From JBBDRV01 sp040905285 (GTDB lineage Bacteria > Bacteroidota > Rhodothermia > Balneolales > Balneolaceae), in contig JBBDRV010000106.1 of NCBI GenBank assembly GCA_040905285.1, forward strand, positions 1 to 40,282: 40,282 nucleotides of DNA, given 5' to 3'. The notes beneath the pieces are model-generated. The model was not told where the DNA came from, made no database searches, and was given only the letters and a program-made list of their open reading frames with translations. The translations under genes were made by a program, and so were the position numbers. Each line of letters starts with the position of its first letter. Position 1 is the stretch's first letter. Below are positions 33,269-40,282 of this stretch, one piece after another.

Positions 33269-34573
33269 TTATCCGCCGATGAGGGAGAGAAGCATCTTCA
33301 CCAGCACTTTCGGGTCACGGACCTTCATGCTGTCGAAAACCCGGACATTCCTGTAGGAAGCCAGCCACTCGCCGAATGTATATCCTGAATTTTTGCGATA
33401 CCGTGCAAAGTGCCTTATATCCCGGGCCAGGTGGATATAACCCACATCCGGCAGATACGGCGGCGAAGCGGACAGCGGTGCCGTCTCCCTCCGCCCTTCC
33501 GATTCCCCGGCCTGTTCCGGCAGCGGATATTCAGCCGGTTCGGCACGTTCTTGCAGGGATGGCTGTCCCGCCGGCAGAGCCTCCGGATCCCCGATTCCGC
33601 CGGCAAGGTCCAGATAATATTTCAGGGGTAAATTCTGACCTGCGGCCGCACCCTGGTAATCCAGGATGCTGGTCCGGGTATGAATTTCAATCAACCTGGG
33701 TTCCCCGCTGAATTCATCCCGCTTGAACTGAAGATTCAACAGTCCGGTCAGACCCAGTTCCCCGATAATTTCACGGCAGGTACGGTAAACGCTTTCATCC
33801 AGAACGGTTCTGGCATAGCAGGTCCATCCGGCGACCTTCGGGTAGACGCGCAGCTTGCGGCAGATGACATAGCCGTCGATGTTCCCGTCCGCGGTAACAT
33901 GGAGATTCACATCCAGCATCTGGTCATCGTCTCCGGCCACATACTCCTGTACAACCACATCGGGATGCACCCTGGAAATTTTTGCGTACAGAGCCTCCAG
34001 TTCACCGGTCGTTGAACAGACATAGGCTTTCTGATAGGATCCGACGATGTCGGTAAAGTCGGGGGCATACCAGTAGTGCCGGTATCCCGGTTTAATCAGG
34101 TATGGTGGCGTGATGGCCTTCCCCGCCTTTTCCAGGTCGTCAACCCCGGAAACCTCGACGGAGACCGGGGCCGGCAGATTGTATTTCTCGCAAAGCCGGC
34201 AAAACTTCAGTTTATCCAGCAGACTACGGACCCTGTCTGCGGGCGGCAATCTGAAGAGGAAATATTTCTCCAGCCGGTCCCTGTGATTTGAAATGTTGAG
34301 CAAAACGCGATCGTCATGACTCATTAAAACCGCTTTTTTCCCCACCGTATCATCGGCCAGCCTTTGACCCAATGCACACAATTCATCAATAAATTCTTCA
34401 GAATCGTAGGATGATACTGTCAGATGGCTGTCGGAATAGCGCGAATGGGAGGAGATGCTCGGACTGGACTCGGAAACTGTATAAACCGGGATTCCATGTC
34501 TGCTCATACAGTGAACCAGGCCGGGTTCGCCTATAAGGACAGCCGGGGTTGTGTTTTTTTCCGATAGGTTCAT
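33269..34573 (-). CDS. ATP-grasp carboxylate-amine ligase-like protein
   Basis: Protein of 434 residues with an ATP-grasp domain. The N-terminal part (VLIGEPGLVHCMSRHGIPVYTVSE) is the pre-ATP-grasp fold. Then come LRDKLKF-like LDKLKFCRLCEKYNLPAP, PYLIKPGYRHYW, VVVQEYVAGDDDQMLDVNLHV with the nucleotide-binding acidic residues, and the metal-binding RLIEIHTRTS. A Pro/Glu-rich insertion at about 335-375 precedes a helical C-terminus. Such proteins form amide or ester bonds through acyl-phosphate intermediates, often in cell-wall or polysaccharide decoration. It converges with the fusion gene, 33 bp between stops. The substrate is unknown. A small upstream frame ends in an ATGA overlap with its start. 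Confidence 0.85.
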   Translation of the reverse strand: MNLSEKNTTPAVLIGEPGLVHCMSRHGIPVYTVSESSPSISSHSRYSDSHLTVSSYDSEEFIDELCALGQRLADDTVGKKAVLMSHDDRVLLNISNHRDRLEKYFLFRLPPADRVRSLLDKLKFCRLCEKYNLPAPVSVEVSGVDDLEKAGKAITPPYLIKPGYRHYWYAPDFTDIVGSYQKAYVCSTTGELEALYAKISRVHPDVVVQEYVAGDDDQMLDVNLHVTADGNIDGYVICRKLRVYPKVAGWTCYARTVLDESVYRTCREIIGELGLTGLLNLQFKRDEFSGEPRLIEIHTRTSILDYQGAAAGQNLPLKYYLDLAGGIGDPEALPAGQPSLQERAEPAEYPLPEQAGESEGRRETAPLSASPPYLPDVGYIHLARDIRHFARYRKNSGYTFGEWLASYRNVRVFDSMKVRDPKVLVKMLLSLIGG

Positions 34574-35149
34574 ATCAGGATTTTAAGGTGATCGGTAACA
34601 GCCGCAGCTCCCGGTTTGGGGAGAACGAAAGAGAGACCGGCCGGGTCCGCCTGAATGCGGACAGAACGCCTGATGAATAGTTCTGCATATGGGTCGGATT
34701 GCCGTAACAGGATGACTGACTGTCCCGGCGCCCTCGTTAAACGGCAATTTTTTTGATGTTCTATAAATTGATGGTCTAAACAGGTGAGAACAGGGATACA
34801 AGAAACATGCCAATCAGGGCTTTTTCCCGACAAGCGTCTTCACGACGTCATGAGAGCGGATTTGTGGAAGAGGCCGGAATGCGCAGGAGAACAGGGGAGA
34901 GGAAAAAAACCGGCACCCGTGCGAATAAATTGCACACCGGCCCCGGCTTCCCGCTGTGTAAATTTGCCCCACCCGGTCGTCTATCGGGAAAATTTGCTGA
35001 TTTCTGCTGTTGAGTCAGTGGCTGGATGCCGGCGGATCAGGCCGGTCCGTACAGGCTCACTGAATTTTTTGTATGATTTCCGATTGAAGACCAGTGACTG
35101 CCAGAGTTCCCGATTGAAGACCAGTGGCCGGTTGGCTCAGCCGGCCGGC
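34574..35149. other. Spacer upstream of ATP-grasp gene
   Basis: This 576-bp stretch holds no gene I can support with confidence. A minus-strand frame with a TTG start (34570-34833, 87 codons) ends in a 4-nt ATGA overlap with the ATP-grasp start and could be a small coupled gene; only its second half has protein-like character. Two copies of CGATTGAAGACCAGTG with a 30-bp period lie at 35081-35126. A plus-strand frame crossing this region runs antisense to the next gene and is not credible. Confidence 0.5.
35081..35126. repeat. Two 16-nt direct repeats, 30-bp period
   Basis: CGATTGAAGACCAGTG occurs at 35081-35096 and 35111-35126 with exact identity, just after the stop of the small membrane protein gene on the minus strand. 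Confidence 0.8.
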
Positions 35150-35524
35150 TCAGGCAGCGGGGTTTTTCCGGGCGTCGATAAAGGACTTTACGCCGGTTAT
35201 AATAAAATAGATACAGAGAATGGCCATAAAAGCCTGGGCATAGGCTGCCGGCGGATTTTCAAGAGGCCGGCCCCCGATGGCCCGGAAGACAGCCGCCAGT
35301 CCGCCGATGGTGCCGAAAATGCCGAAAAGAGCATTCAGAAGGGCCGCATGCATGGCATGTTTGCGCATATCCTCCTGCCGGTCTGCCAGATATCCCAGCC
35401 CGTAGAACACAAGGCCGAAGAAAGAGGGTATGAGGGCGGTGAAATGCTCCGATCCGGTCCCGAAAAAGGAGACCAGTCCGAGGAGGATGAGAATTAGTCC
35501 GATTACTTTACTTGTTTTAGGCAC
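35150..35524 (-). CDS. Small integral membrane protein, unknown function
   Basis: I do not recognise a named family. The 124-residue product has about four hydrophobic segments: 7-23 (VIGLILILLGLVSFFG), 28-46 (ALIPSFFGLVFYGLGYL), 60-83 (HAALLNALFGIFGTIGGLAAVF) and 97-115 (AFMAILCIYFIITGVKSFI), with a charged loop ADRQEDMRKH between the second and third. The start is GTG 35524. The hydrophobic pattern is consistent across the whole frame, so the gene is real. It lies 183 bp after the cysteine desulfurase gene on the same strand, separated by a repeat-rich spacer. Confidence 0.8.
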   Translation of the reverse strand: MPKTSKVIGLILILLGLVSFFGTGSEHFTALIPSFFGLVFYGLGYLADRQEDMRKHAMHAALLNALFGIFGTIGGLAAVFRAIGGRPLENPPAAYAQAFMAILCIYFIITGVKSFIDARKNPAA

Positions 35525-35623
35525 GGCATGTTGAGTTAGGTTCGTATTGGAATAACAGGGGGAATGTACTGGAGTATCCGGACATCTGCAGGCGCATCAG
35601 AAGATTTTCGGTACTGGTTTTTA

Positions 35624-35698
35624 CTGTTGATTTCACCGCTGATTTCACTGATGTTGATTTTACTGTTGATTTCACCGCTCATTTCACCGTTGATTCAC
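35624..35698. repeat. 12-bp tandem repeat, about six units
   Basis: Variants of GTTGATTTCACC follow one another with 12-15-bp spacing between the small membrane protein and the cysteine desulfurase stop. The sequence is unrelated to the other spacer repeats. Confidence 0.8.
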
Positions 35699-35707
35699 AG
35701 AGGACTT

Positions 35708-36874
35708 TCACTGAAGATTTGCCGTGCTCATTCGTTTCAGCACGTACTCCAGCTTTTCAACGAAGGTGTCTATCTCGCCGGTGCTGTTGTTTTTGCCGAA
35801 GCTGATGCGGATGCTGGAATTGGCGATCGATTTCTCCAGCCCGATCCCCGTCAGCACGTGAGACGGTTCCACTGCACCAGACGTACAGGCAGAGCCGTTG
35901 GATACGCAGATGCCTTCGATGTCCAGGTTCAGAAGGAGCATTTCGCTGTCGATCAGATCCTCTTTGACACCGACAAACCCGAGGTTGACGATGTGAGGCA
36001 CGCCTCCCTTTTCAGGTCCGTTGACCCGGTACTTGCCCCTGAACGACCGGTCCAGCCGATCGAACAGATGCTGTCGGAGGCCGAGAAAATGAGAACGGTG
36101 GTCATCCATGCCGGCAACACCGTATTCCATCGCTTTCTGCAGGCCCACAACTGCGGGCAGGTTGGTGGTTCCGCCCCTGCGCCTTCGCTCCTGGGAGCCG
36201 CCGGTCATCCAGGGTATCCACGGGGCTCCGCTGCGGACGAACATCACCCCGATTCCCTTGGGACCATTTAATTTATGGCCACTCAGGCTCAGGAAATCAA
36301 GCCCCAGCTCCCGGACATCTACCGGAATTTTGCCGGCACTCTGCACACAGTCCGAGTGAAACGGCACCCCCTTTTCCCTGCAGACGGAAGCGATGTCCGC
36401 CAGCGGATTGATGGTCCCCAGTTCATTATTCACATGCATGAGCGAGACCAGCGCCGTATCGTCACTGATGGCCGCCGATACCTGCTCTGAGCTGATGCTG
36501 CCGTCGCTGCCGGGCTCCAGATAAACCGGCCTGCCGCCGAGGCGCTTCAGGCATTCAACCGTATGGAGGACGGCATGGTGTTCCACGGGAGAGGTGATAA
36601 TCTCTTTTTTATCGCCGGAAATATCGAAAACCCCTTTGATGACCGCGTTGTTGCTTTCCGTGCCGCCACTCGTAAAAATGATTTCCGACGGTTCGGCGTT
36701 AATCAGGTCTGCGATCGATTCGCGTGCCTCTTCAAGGGCCACTTTGGCTGTCTGGCCTTTCTGATGGAGGGAATTTGCGTTGCCGTACTCTGCCTTCAGA
36801 TAAGGCAGCATCGCTTCCAGCACCCGCTCATCCAGCGGAGTGGTGGCCGCATGATCAAAATAGATACAGTCCAT
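35708..36874 (-). CDS. Cysteine desulfurase (NifS/IscS family)
   Basis: PLP enzyme that removes sulfur from cysteine for iron-sulfur clusters and thiolation. The 388-residue product has the class I layout: YFDHAATTPLD at the start, FTSGGTESNN, SPVEHHAVLHT, HSDCVQSAGKIPVDV, the PLP lysine Lys201 in SLSGHKLNGPKG, and the active-site Cys330 in SNGSACTSGAVEPSHVL, followed by SIRISFG. No iscU, iscR, sufBCD or mnmA neighbour is present, so the acceptor pathway cannot be told. The start is ATG 36874, divergent from pgk. Confidence 0.95.
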   Translation of the reverse strand: MDCIYFDHAATTPLDERVLEAMLPYLKAEYGNANSLHQKGQTAKVALEEARESIADLINAEPSEIIFTSGGTESNNAVIKGVFDISGDKKEIITSPVEHHAVLHTVECLKRLGGRPVYLEPGSDGSISSEQVSAAISDDTALVSLMHVNNELGTINPLADIASVCREKGVPFHSDCVQSAGKIPVDVRELGLDFLSLSGHKLNGPKGIGVMFVRSGAPWIPWMTGGSQERRRRGGTTNLPAVVGLQKAMEYGVAGMDDHRSHFLGLRQHLFDRLDRSFRGKYRVNGPEKGGVPHIVNLGFVGVKEDLIDSEMLLLNLDIEGICVSNGSACTSGAVEPSHVLTGIGLEKSIANSSIRISFGKNNSTGEIDTFVEKLEYVLKRMSTANLQ

Positions 36875-37337
36875 AGGTTATCCTGATTATGTCATTCTTC
36901 CGGTTCTGGCCCGAGCAACATAAAATATTCAATTCACTGATGAAAATCAGGCTTTATTCCCCGGAGAGACCGTTGTCCGCAGGAAGAGCAGCGGTTAATC
37001 TCAGCGGCCGTTCAGCCCCTCCACCTGCTCCTCATTCAGCAGCAATTCGACTTCCGCAAGTTATAACGGGCAAAAATACTGTTCAGCTCATACAGTCTGG
37101 ACGGGGAGGTGCCGCCGCTGCCGGTTCCCATCTCTGACATCAATAAGAAACCCTTAGGGCTCAGGGAATTTTGGCTAACGAAAGTTCAAATACATTTCTA
37201 TTTTACCCTGTCTGTTTTATCCCTGAATTTTTGGCGGTGAACCCGTACCGAAGCTCTCTGCAGCGGCCGGGGCGGCGGGATTGAATTGGAATAAATGACT
37301 GTTGAATGACTGACAAAAGAAATGAAACCGGAGAATC
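36875..37337. other. Divergent spacer, cysteine desulfurase / pgk
   Basis: This 463-bp region has no gene; short frames in it have low-complexity translations. It contains a candidate pgk promoter at 37170-37198, leaving a leader of roughly 130 nt in which I see no clear riboswitch. Confidence 0.55.
37170..37198 (+). promoter_or_regulatory. Candidate pgk promoter
   Basis: TTTG (37170-37173) and TACATTTC (37191-37198), 17 nt apart, fit the Bacteroidota pattern TTG-N17-23-TAnnTTTG with one mismatch at the end. Confidence 0.4.
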
Positions 37338-38531
37338 ATGAAAAAAAAGACGATCAAAGATGCAGAGGTCGCGGGCAAGACCGTATTGATGCGCGTGGAT
37401 TTTAACGTGCCGATCAAAAACGGGAAAATAGGAGATGACAACCGCATACGCCAGGCGCTGCAATCCATCAACTATCTGCTTGAACGGGATGTAAAACTGA
37501 TACTGACCAGCCACCTGGGAAGGCCCGGCGGGTCGCCCGATCCCGAATACAGCCTGAAGCCGGTGGCTGAACACCTGCAGTCGCTCATCGGGCCGATGGT
37601 CTACTTTGCAAAAGACTGCATCGGCAAAGAGGCGGACAAGACCATTGCCGCCGCAAAGAACGGGGAAGTGGTCCTGCTCGAAAATGTACGGTTTCACAAA
37701 GGGGAAAAAGCCAACGATCCCGAATTCAGCAAAACGCTTGCAAAACATGCCGACCTGTTCGTCAATGACGCTTTCGGAAGCAGCCACCGGGCTCATGCGT
37801 CCGTAGCCGGGGTAGCTGAATTTCTGCAGCCGGCGATGTCGGGCTTTCTCCTGGAAAAAGAGATCCGCTACCTGGATGAAAGCGTCAACAGCCCGGTTCG
37901 TCCGTTCACAGCCATCCTGGGCGGAGCGAAAGTGTCCGACAAGATCGGTGTCATCGACAACCTTCTCGGCAAAGTGGACACCATTCTGATCGGCGGAGGA
38001 ATGACCTACACCTTTTACAAGGCAAAAGGACTGCCCATCGGAAATTCACTGCTGGAAGAGGACAGGGTGGAGCTGGCCGCCTCCCTGATGGATAAAGCCA
38101 GGGAAAAAAACGTGGAACTGCTGCTGCCCGTCGATTCCGTCGTGGCACAGGAATTCAGCAACGACGCCCGGCACAAGGTTGTGGGCGAAGATGGCATTGA
38201 GGAAGGGTGGATGGGACTGGATATCGGGCCCAAAACGATCAGCGTCTACTCCGGCCGGATCCTCGAATCCAAAACCATTCTCTGGAACGGCCCCATGGGT
38301 GTTTTTGAGATGGAAAATTATGCGAGAGGCACTTTTGAAATCGCCGGGGCCCTGGCGGAAGCCACAGAAAAGGGGGCGACGTCCATCATCGGGGGCGGTG
38401 ACTCGGCCGCGGCCATTAAAAAATCGGGACTTGAAAAAAAAGTATCCCACGTTTCCACCGGCGGCGGCGCGAGCCTGGAATACCTGGAAGGAAAGGAACT
38501 GCCGGGCGTCGCTAATCTGTCAGAGCCGTAA
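37338..38531 (+). CDS. pgk: Phosphoglycerate kinase
   Basis: Glycolytic enzyme that transfers phosphate from 1,3-bisphosphoglycerate to ADP. The 397-residue protein is full length. VLMRVDFNVPIKNGKI and LTSHLGRPGGSPD bind substrate; LLENVRFHKGEK, FVNDAFGSSHRAHAS, FTAILGGAKVSDKIGV, ILWNGPMGVFE and the nucleotide motif IIGGGDSAAAI are present, and the C-terminal STGGGASLEYLEGKELPGV is complete. A GGAG ribosome-binding site precedes the ATG. The 3' end overlaps the convergent HhH/barrel gene by 12 bp, so no separate terminator can lie between them. Its product 3-phosphoglycerate is the acceptor for GpgS in this same window. Confidence 0.98.
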   Translation: MKKKTIKDAEVAGKTVLMRVDFNVPIKNGKIGDDNRIRQALQSINYLLERDVKLILTSHLGRPGGSPDPEYSLKPVAEHLQSLIGPMVYFAKDCIGKEADKTIAAAKNGEVVLLENVRFHKGEKANDPEFSKTLAKHADLFVNDAFGSSHRAHASVAGVAEFLQPAMSGFLLEKEIRYLDESVNSPVRPFTAILGGAKVSDKIGVIDNLLGKVDTILIGGGMTYTFYKAKGLPIGNSLLEEDRVELAASLMDKAREKNVELLLPVDSVVAQEFSNDARHKVVGEDGIEEGWMGLDIGPKTISVYSGRILESKTILWNGPMGVFEMENYARGTFEIAGALAEATEKGATSIIGGGDSAAAIKKSGLEKKVSHVSTGGGASLEYLEGKELPGVANLSEP

Positions 38532-40282
38532 TCTGACCTGCATGCCGATATCGCTCCTGTGATTCCGGGGGAGGCGGTCCAGCCCGCTGCCGACGACGAG
38601 CCGGTTTTCATAGATTGTGGTGGATGCCTTGAACCAGACCTGTATTTTTTCCGAAGGGCGGTAGTTGAAGAGTATGTAGAAACGCTGCCCCTGGTCAAAG
38701 AGCATGGTGGATGAGAAGACGTAAAGAAGGTCATTCTCAAAGTGATAGGCCCTTGCTTCAAAACCGTCGGTGTCGAAGAGAGTTACCCTGGCATCGATCT
38801 GCAGGTTGTGCCTGGCCTGGAAACGGATGTCCTGATAGAGCAGGAATCCCGGGGCCCTGCCGCCGCCGGCGGGCCGGATGTCCGTCCATTCAGCACGGTT
38901 CCTGAGCCGGACCCGCGGGTGGATCTGGATGCCGGACTGGATGCGGGCAACCAGCCGCCTGTGCCGGGACAGCAGCCGGATATCCCGTCCTGCGGAATCG
39001 GTATCGTCATATTCCTGCTCCCGCACCTTCTGCCGTACCAGCAGGTAGAGCTCCGTCTGGCGGTCCGGCCGGTATTCGGCCATTCCCAGCCAGTCATATC
39101 CGCCGGTTGGCTGGCGGGTCAGGTACCGCGGGGCGGGAAAGTGATACCGGTCGAAATAGGCGCTGAGACGGACGGCTTCCCGGAGCCGGTGACGGACCCC
39201 CAGATACCACCCCTCTTCATTTCGGGGAGTGCCTGACTGTTCGGCGAAGCTGCTGCCGAAGATTGACTGGAAGTCGGGTTCGTAGTGCCTCAGCGCGATG
39301 GCGAATTCTGTTCCGTCCCCGGCCGTCATCTCCACCCCGGAGACTACGCCGACGGCGCCGTTTCCCGTACGGCCGGCTTCCCCGAACATATGGGCCGGAC
39401 CTGCCGTGAACCGGTAGTCGATGGAGAGGGCCGAGGCCGTCGTTCCCCCGAAACTGTGCTGCTGCCACGGACCGGGTCCCTTCTGCACGGGCCGGCTGAA
39501 CCGGTTTACATAGCCGCCGGCACCCAGAACCCCTGCGGGAAGATCCATGCTGATGCGTCCGCCGGCCGTCTGCTGTCCGGTATTCAGCCGGCGTTCCCGC
39601 TCGGCAAGAGTACGGCCCTGAGGCGTGGACACCGGAAACCGGATGGTATCCCCCTCCACCACGGCCGCCGTCCGTTTCCGGCTTGAATAAAACCCGGTTA
39701 CCCGGATCCTTTCCCCCCAGGTCACCGCGGCCCCGCGAAAGGCCCCGGCTGTGTTGCCGGACGTAAAGCCGCGCACACCGGCCCCGCTCCGGTTTGCCGA
39801 CCGGATGACATCCTGCCCCTTGCCCAGAGAGATCCCGCTTCCCATGATCAGCCCCTGTCCCATTCGCATGCTGTAGTTGCCGGCCACCGCGATCTTCAGC
39901 CGCCCCAGATCTTCCAGGGAGGCGTACCCCGACTGGTTGTTGAAAGCCAGGGGACCGGGCAGGCGTTCGCCGGGCCGCTTTGCCTGGGTCAGGTTGGCGG
40001 AGAGATGATCGCTGCGGTAATGCACCCGCTGGTAATAGTTGACCGGGCTGCCCAGGTATCCGCCCAGGGTATCGGGACGCGAGTAACCGTCGGGGTTTCC
40101 GACGATCCGGCGGAAGCGCGAATAGGCATCAGCGCTGCTGTTGTGGATCCAGACTTTCGGTTTCAGATAGAGATCCCGCCTCAGATCACTCCGGCTACCG
40201 ACGGAAAGATACGGCGTCAGGCGGTTTGCGGTGACCGGCCCGATCCCCCCGACAGCCGTCAGACCGTCAGCCGTTTCAAACG
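38520..40282 (-). CDS. Helix-hairpin-helix + outer-membrane beta-barrel protein (partial)
   Basis: The frame is open to the right edge, so the N-terminus is missing; the apparent start near 40025 is just an internal GTG. The first visible residues contain a helix-hairpin-helix motif (GLTAVGGIGPVTANRL). The remaining 550 or so residues alternate polar and hydrophobic/aromatic residues and end in SDIGMQVRLRL, as expected for a beta-barrel. Segments such as VAGNYSMRMGQGLIMGSG and QGQRFYILFNYRPSEKIQVW support this. ComEA-like HhH repeats fused to a barrel occur in Bacteroidota proteins of unknown role; DNA binding or uptake is a guess from the HhH motif. It converges on pgk with a 12-bp overlap. 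Confidence 0.85.
   Translation of the reverse strand, partial: FETADGLTAVGGIGPVTANRLTPYLSVGSRSDLRRDLYLKPKVWIHNSSADAYSRFRRIVGNPDGYSRPDTLGGYLGSPVNYYQRVHYRSDHLSANLTQAKRPGERLPGPLAFNNQSGYASLEDLGRLKIAVAGNYSMRMGQGLIMGSGISLGKGQDVIRSANRSGAGVRGFTSGNTAGAFRGAAVTWGERIRVTGFYSSRKRTAAVVEGDTIRFPVSTPQGRTLAERERRLNTGQQTAGGRISMDLPAGVLGAGGYVNRFSRPVQKGPGPWQQHSFGGTTASALSIDYRFTAGPAHMFGEAGRTGNGAVGVVSGVEMTAGDGTEFAIALRHYEPDFQSIFGSSFAEQSGTPRNEEGWYLGVRHRLREAVRLSAYFDRYHFPAPRYLTRQPTGGYDWLGMAEYRPDRQTELYLLVRQKVREQEYDDTDSAGRDIRLLSRHRRLVARIQSGIQIHPRVRLRNRAEWTDIRPAGGGRAPGFLLYQDIRFQARHNLQIDARVTLFDTDGFEARAYHFENDLLYVFSSTMLFDQGQRFYILFNYRPSEKIQVWFKASTTIYENRLVVGSGLDRLPRNHRSDIGMQVRLRL

Noticed and set aside
34784..35497. 237-codon plus-strand frame
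   Set aside because: Its second half is antisense to a clear four-helix membrane protein, and its first half has no protein-like pattern.
1..40282. tRNA, rRNA, tmRNA, RNase P or SRP RNA genes
   Set aside because: I looked for conserved arms and core motifs by eye in the spacers and found none; short or unusual RNAs could still be missed.

Overview
The window looks like chromosomal core genome from a member of the Bacteroidota/FCB group, most likely a halophilic Balneolia/Rhodothermia-type bacterium. The lineage call is an inference from gene content, since no rRNA is present. It rests on a PorW/SprE-like lipoprotein, a Bacteroidota-type LptE next to a sigma-54 activator, a TonB-receptor-like barrel, a helix-hairpin-helix plus beta-barrel protein, weak or absent Shine-Dalgarno sites at many starts, and a glucosylglycerate (compatible-solute) locus. 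I see no tRNA, rRNA, CRISPR array, transposase or prophage gene.

Layout. 1-10.5 kb: pyk, a large TPR lipoprotein, pyrD (opposite strand), pabB, an AAA+ MoxR/ChlI-like ATPase, a cysteine-free L31 gene with a structured leader, a metallo-beta-lactamase-fold hydrolase and a TPR-like hypothetical. 10.6-12.5 kb: lptE and a sigma-54 activator on the minus strand. 13.0-17.9 kb: a glucosylglycerate locus, with a GH13_18 phosphorylase on the plus strand facing a minus-strand M20-like gene, gpgS and a HAD phosphatase. 18.6-23.2 kb: a minus-strand housekeeping run of pgsA, pgpA, pyrE, a Gfo/Idh/MocA oxidoreductase and miaB. 23.3-28.0 kb: cinA, a TonB-receptor-like barrel and ftsX. 28.0-29.4 kb: a repeat array with an assembly gap, a Fur-family regulator and an intact palindromic element. 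29.5-34.6 kb: an acyl-CoA ligase, an unusual fusion of an ABC-exporter membrane domain to a glycosyltransferase-like domain, and a convergent ATP-grasp gene. 35.1-40.3 kb: a small membrane protein, a cysteine desulfurase, pgk and an HhH/beta-barrel protein that runs off the right edge.

Two things stand out. The first is the 31349-33235 protein: six ABC-exporter-like membrane helices without a nucleotide-binding domain, joined by a low-complexity linker to a soluble domain with an EDD motif typical of GT-A glycosyltransferases. The second is a family of about 160-bp palindromic elements. They share a core of exactly 115 nt but carry different terminal inverted repeats. One copy is intact (29224-29383), one has collapsed to a hairpin between two convergent genes (14757-14803), one is a half copy (12665-12725), and one forms a 165-bp tandem array that broke the assembly (27995-28516).

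Many intergenic spacers also carry their own unrelated short tandem repeats with units of 11-21 bp. The osmolyte locus is functionally coherent: GpgS would make glucosyl-3-phosphoglycerate, the HAD protein could dephosphorylate it, and the phosphorylase would recover glucose-1-phosphate and glycerate from the solute. The adjacent M20-fold protein has lost the usual catalytic Glu-Glu pair.
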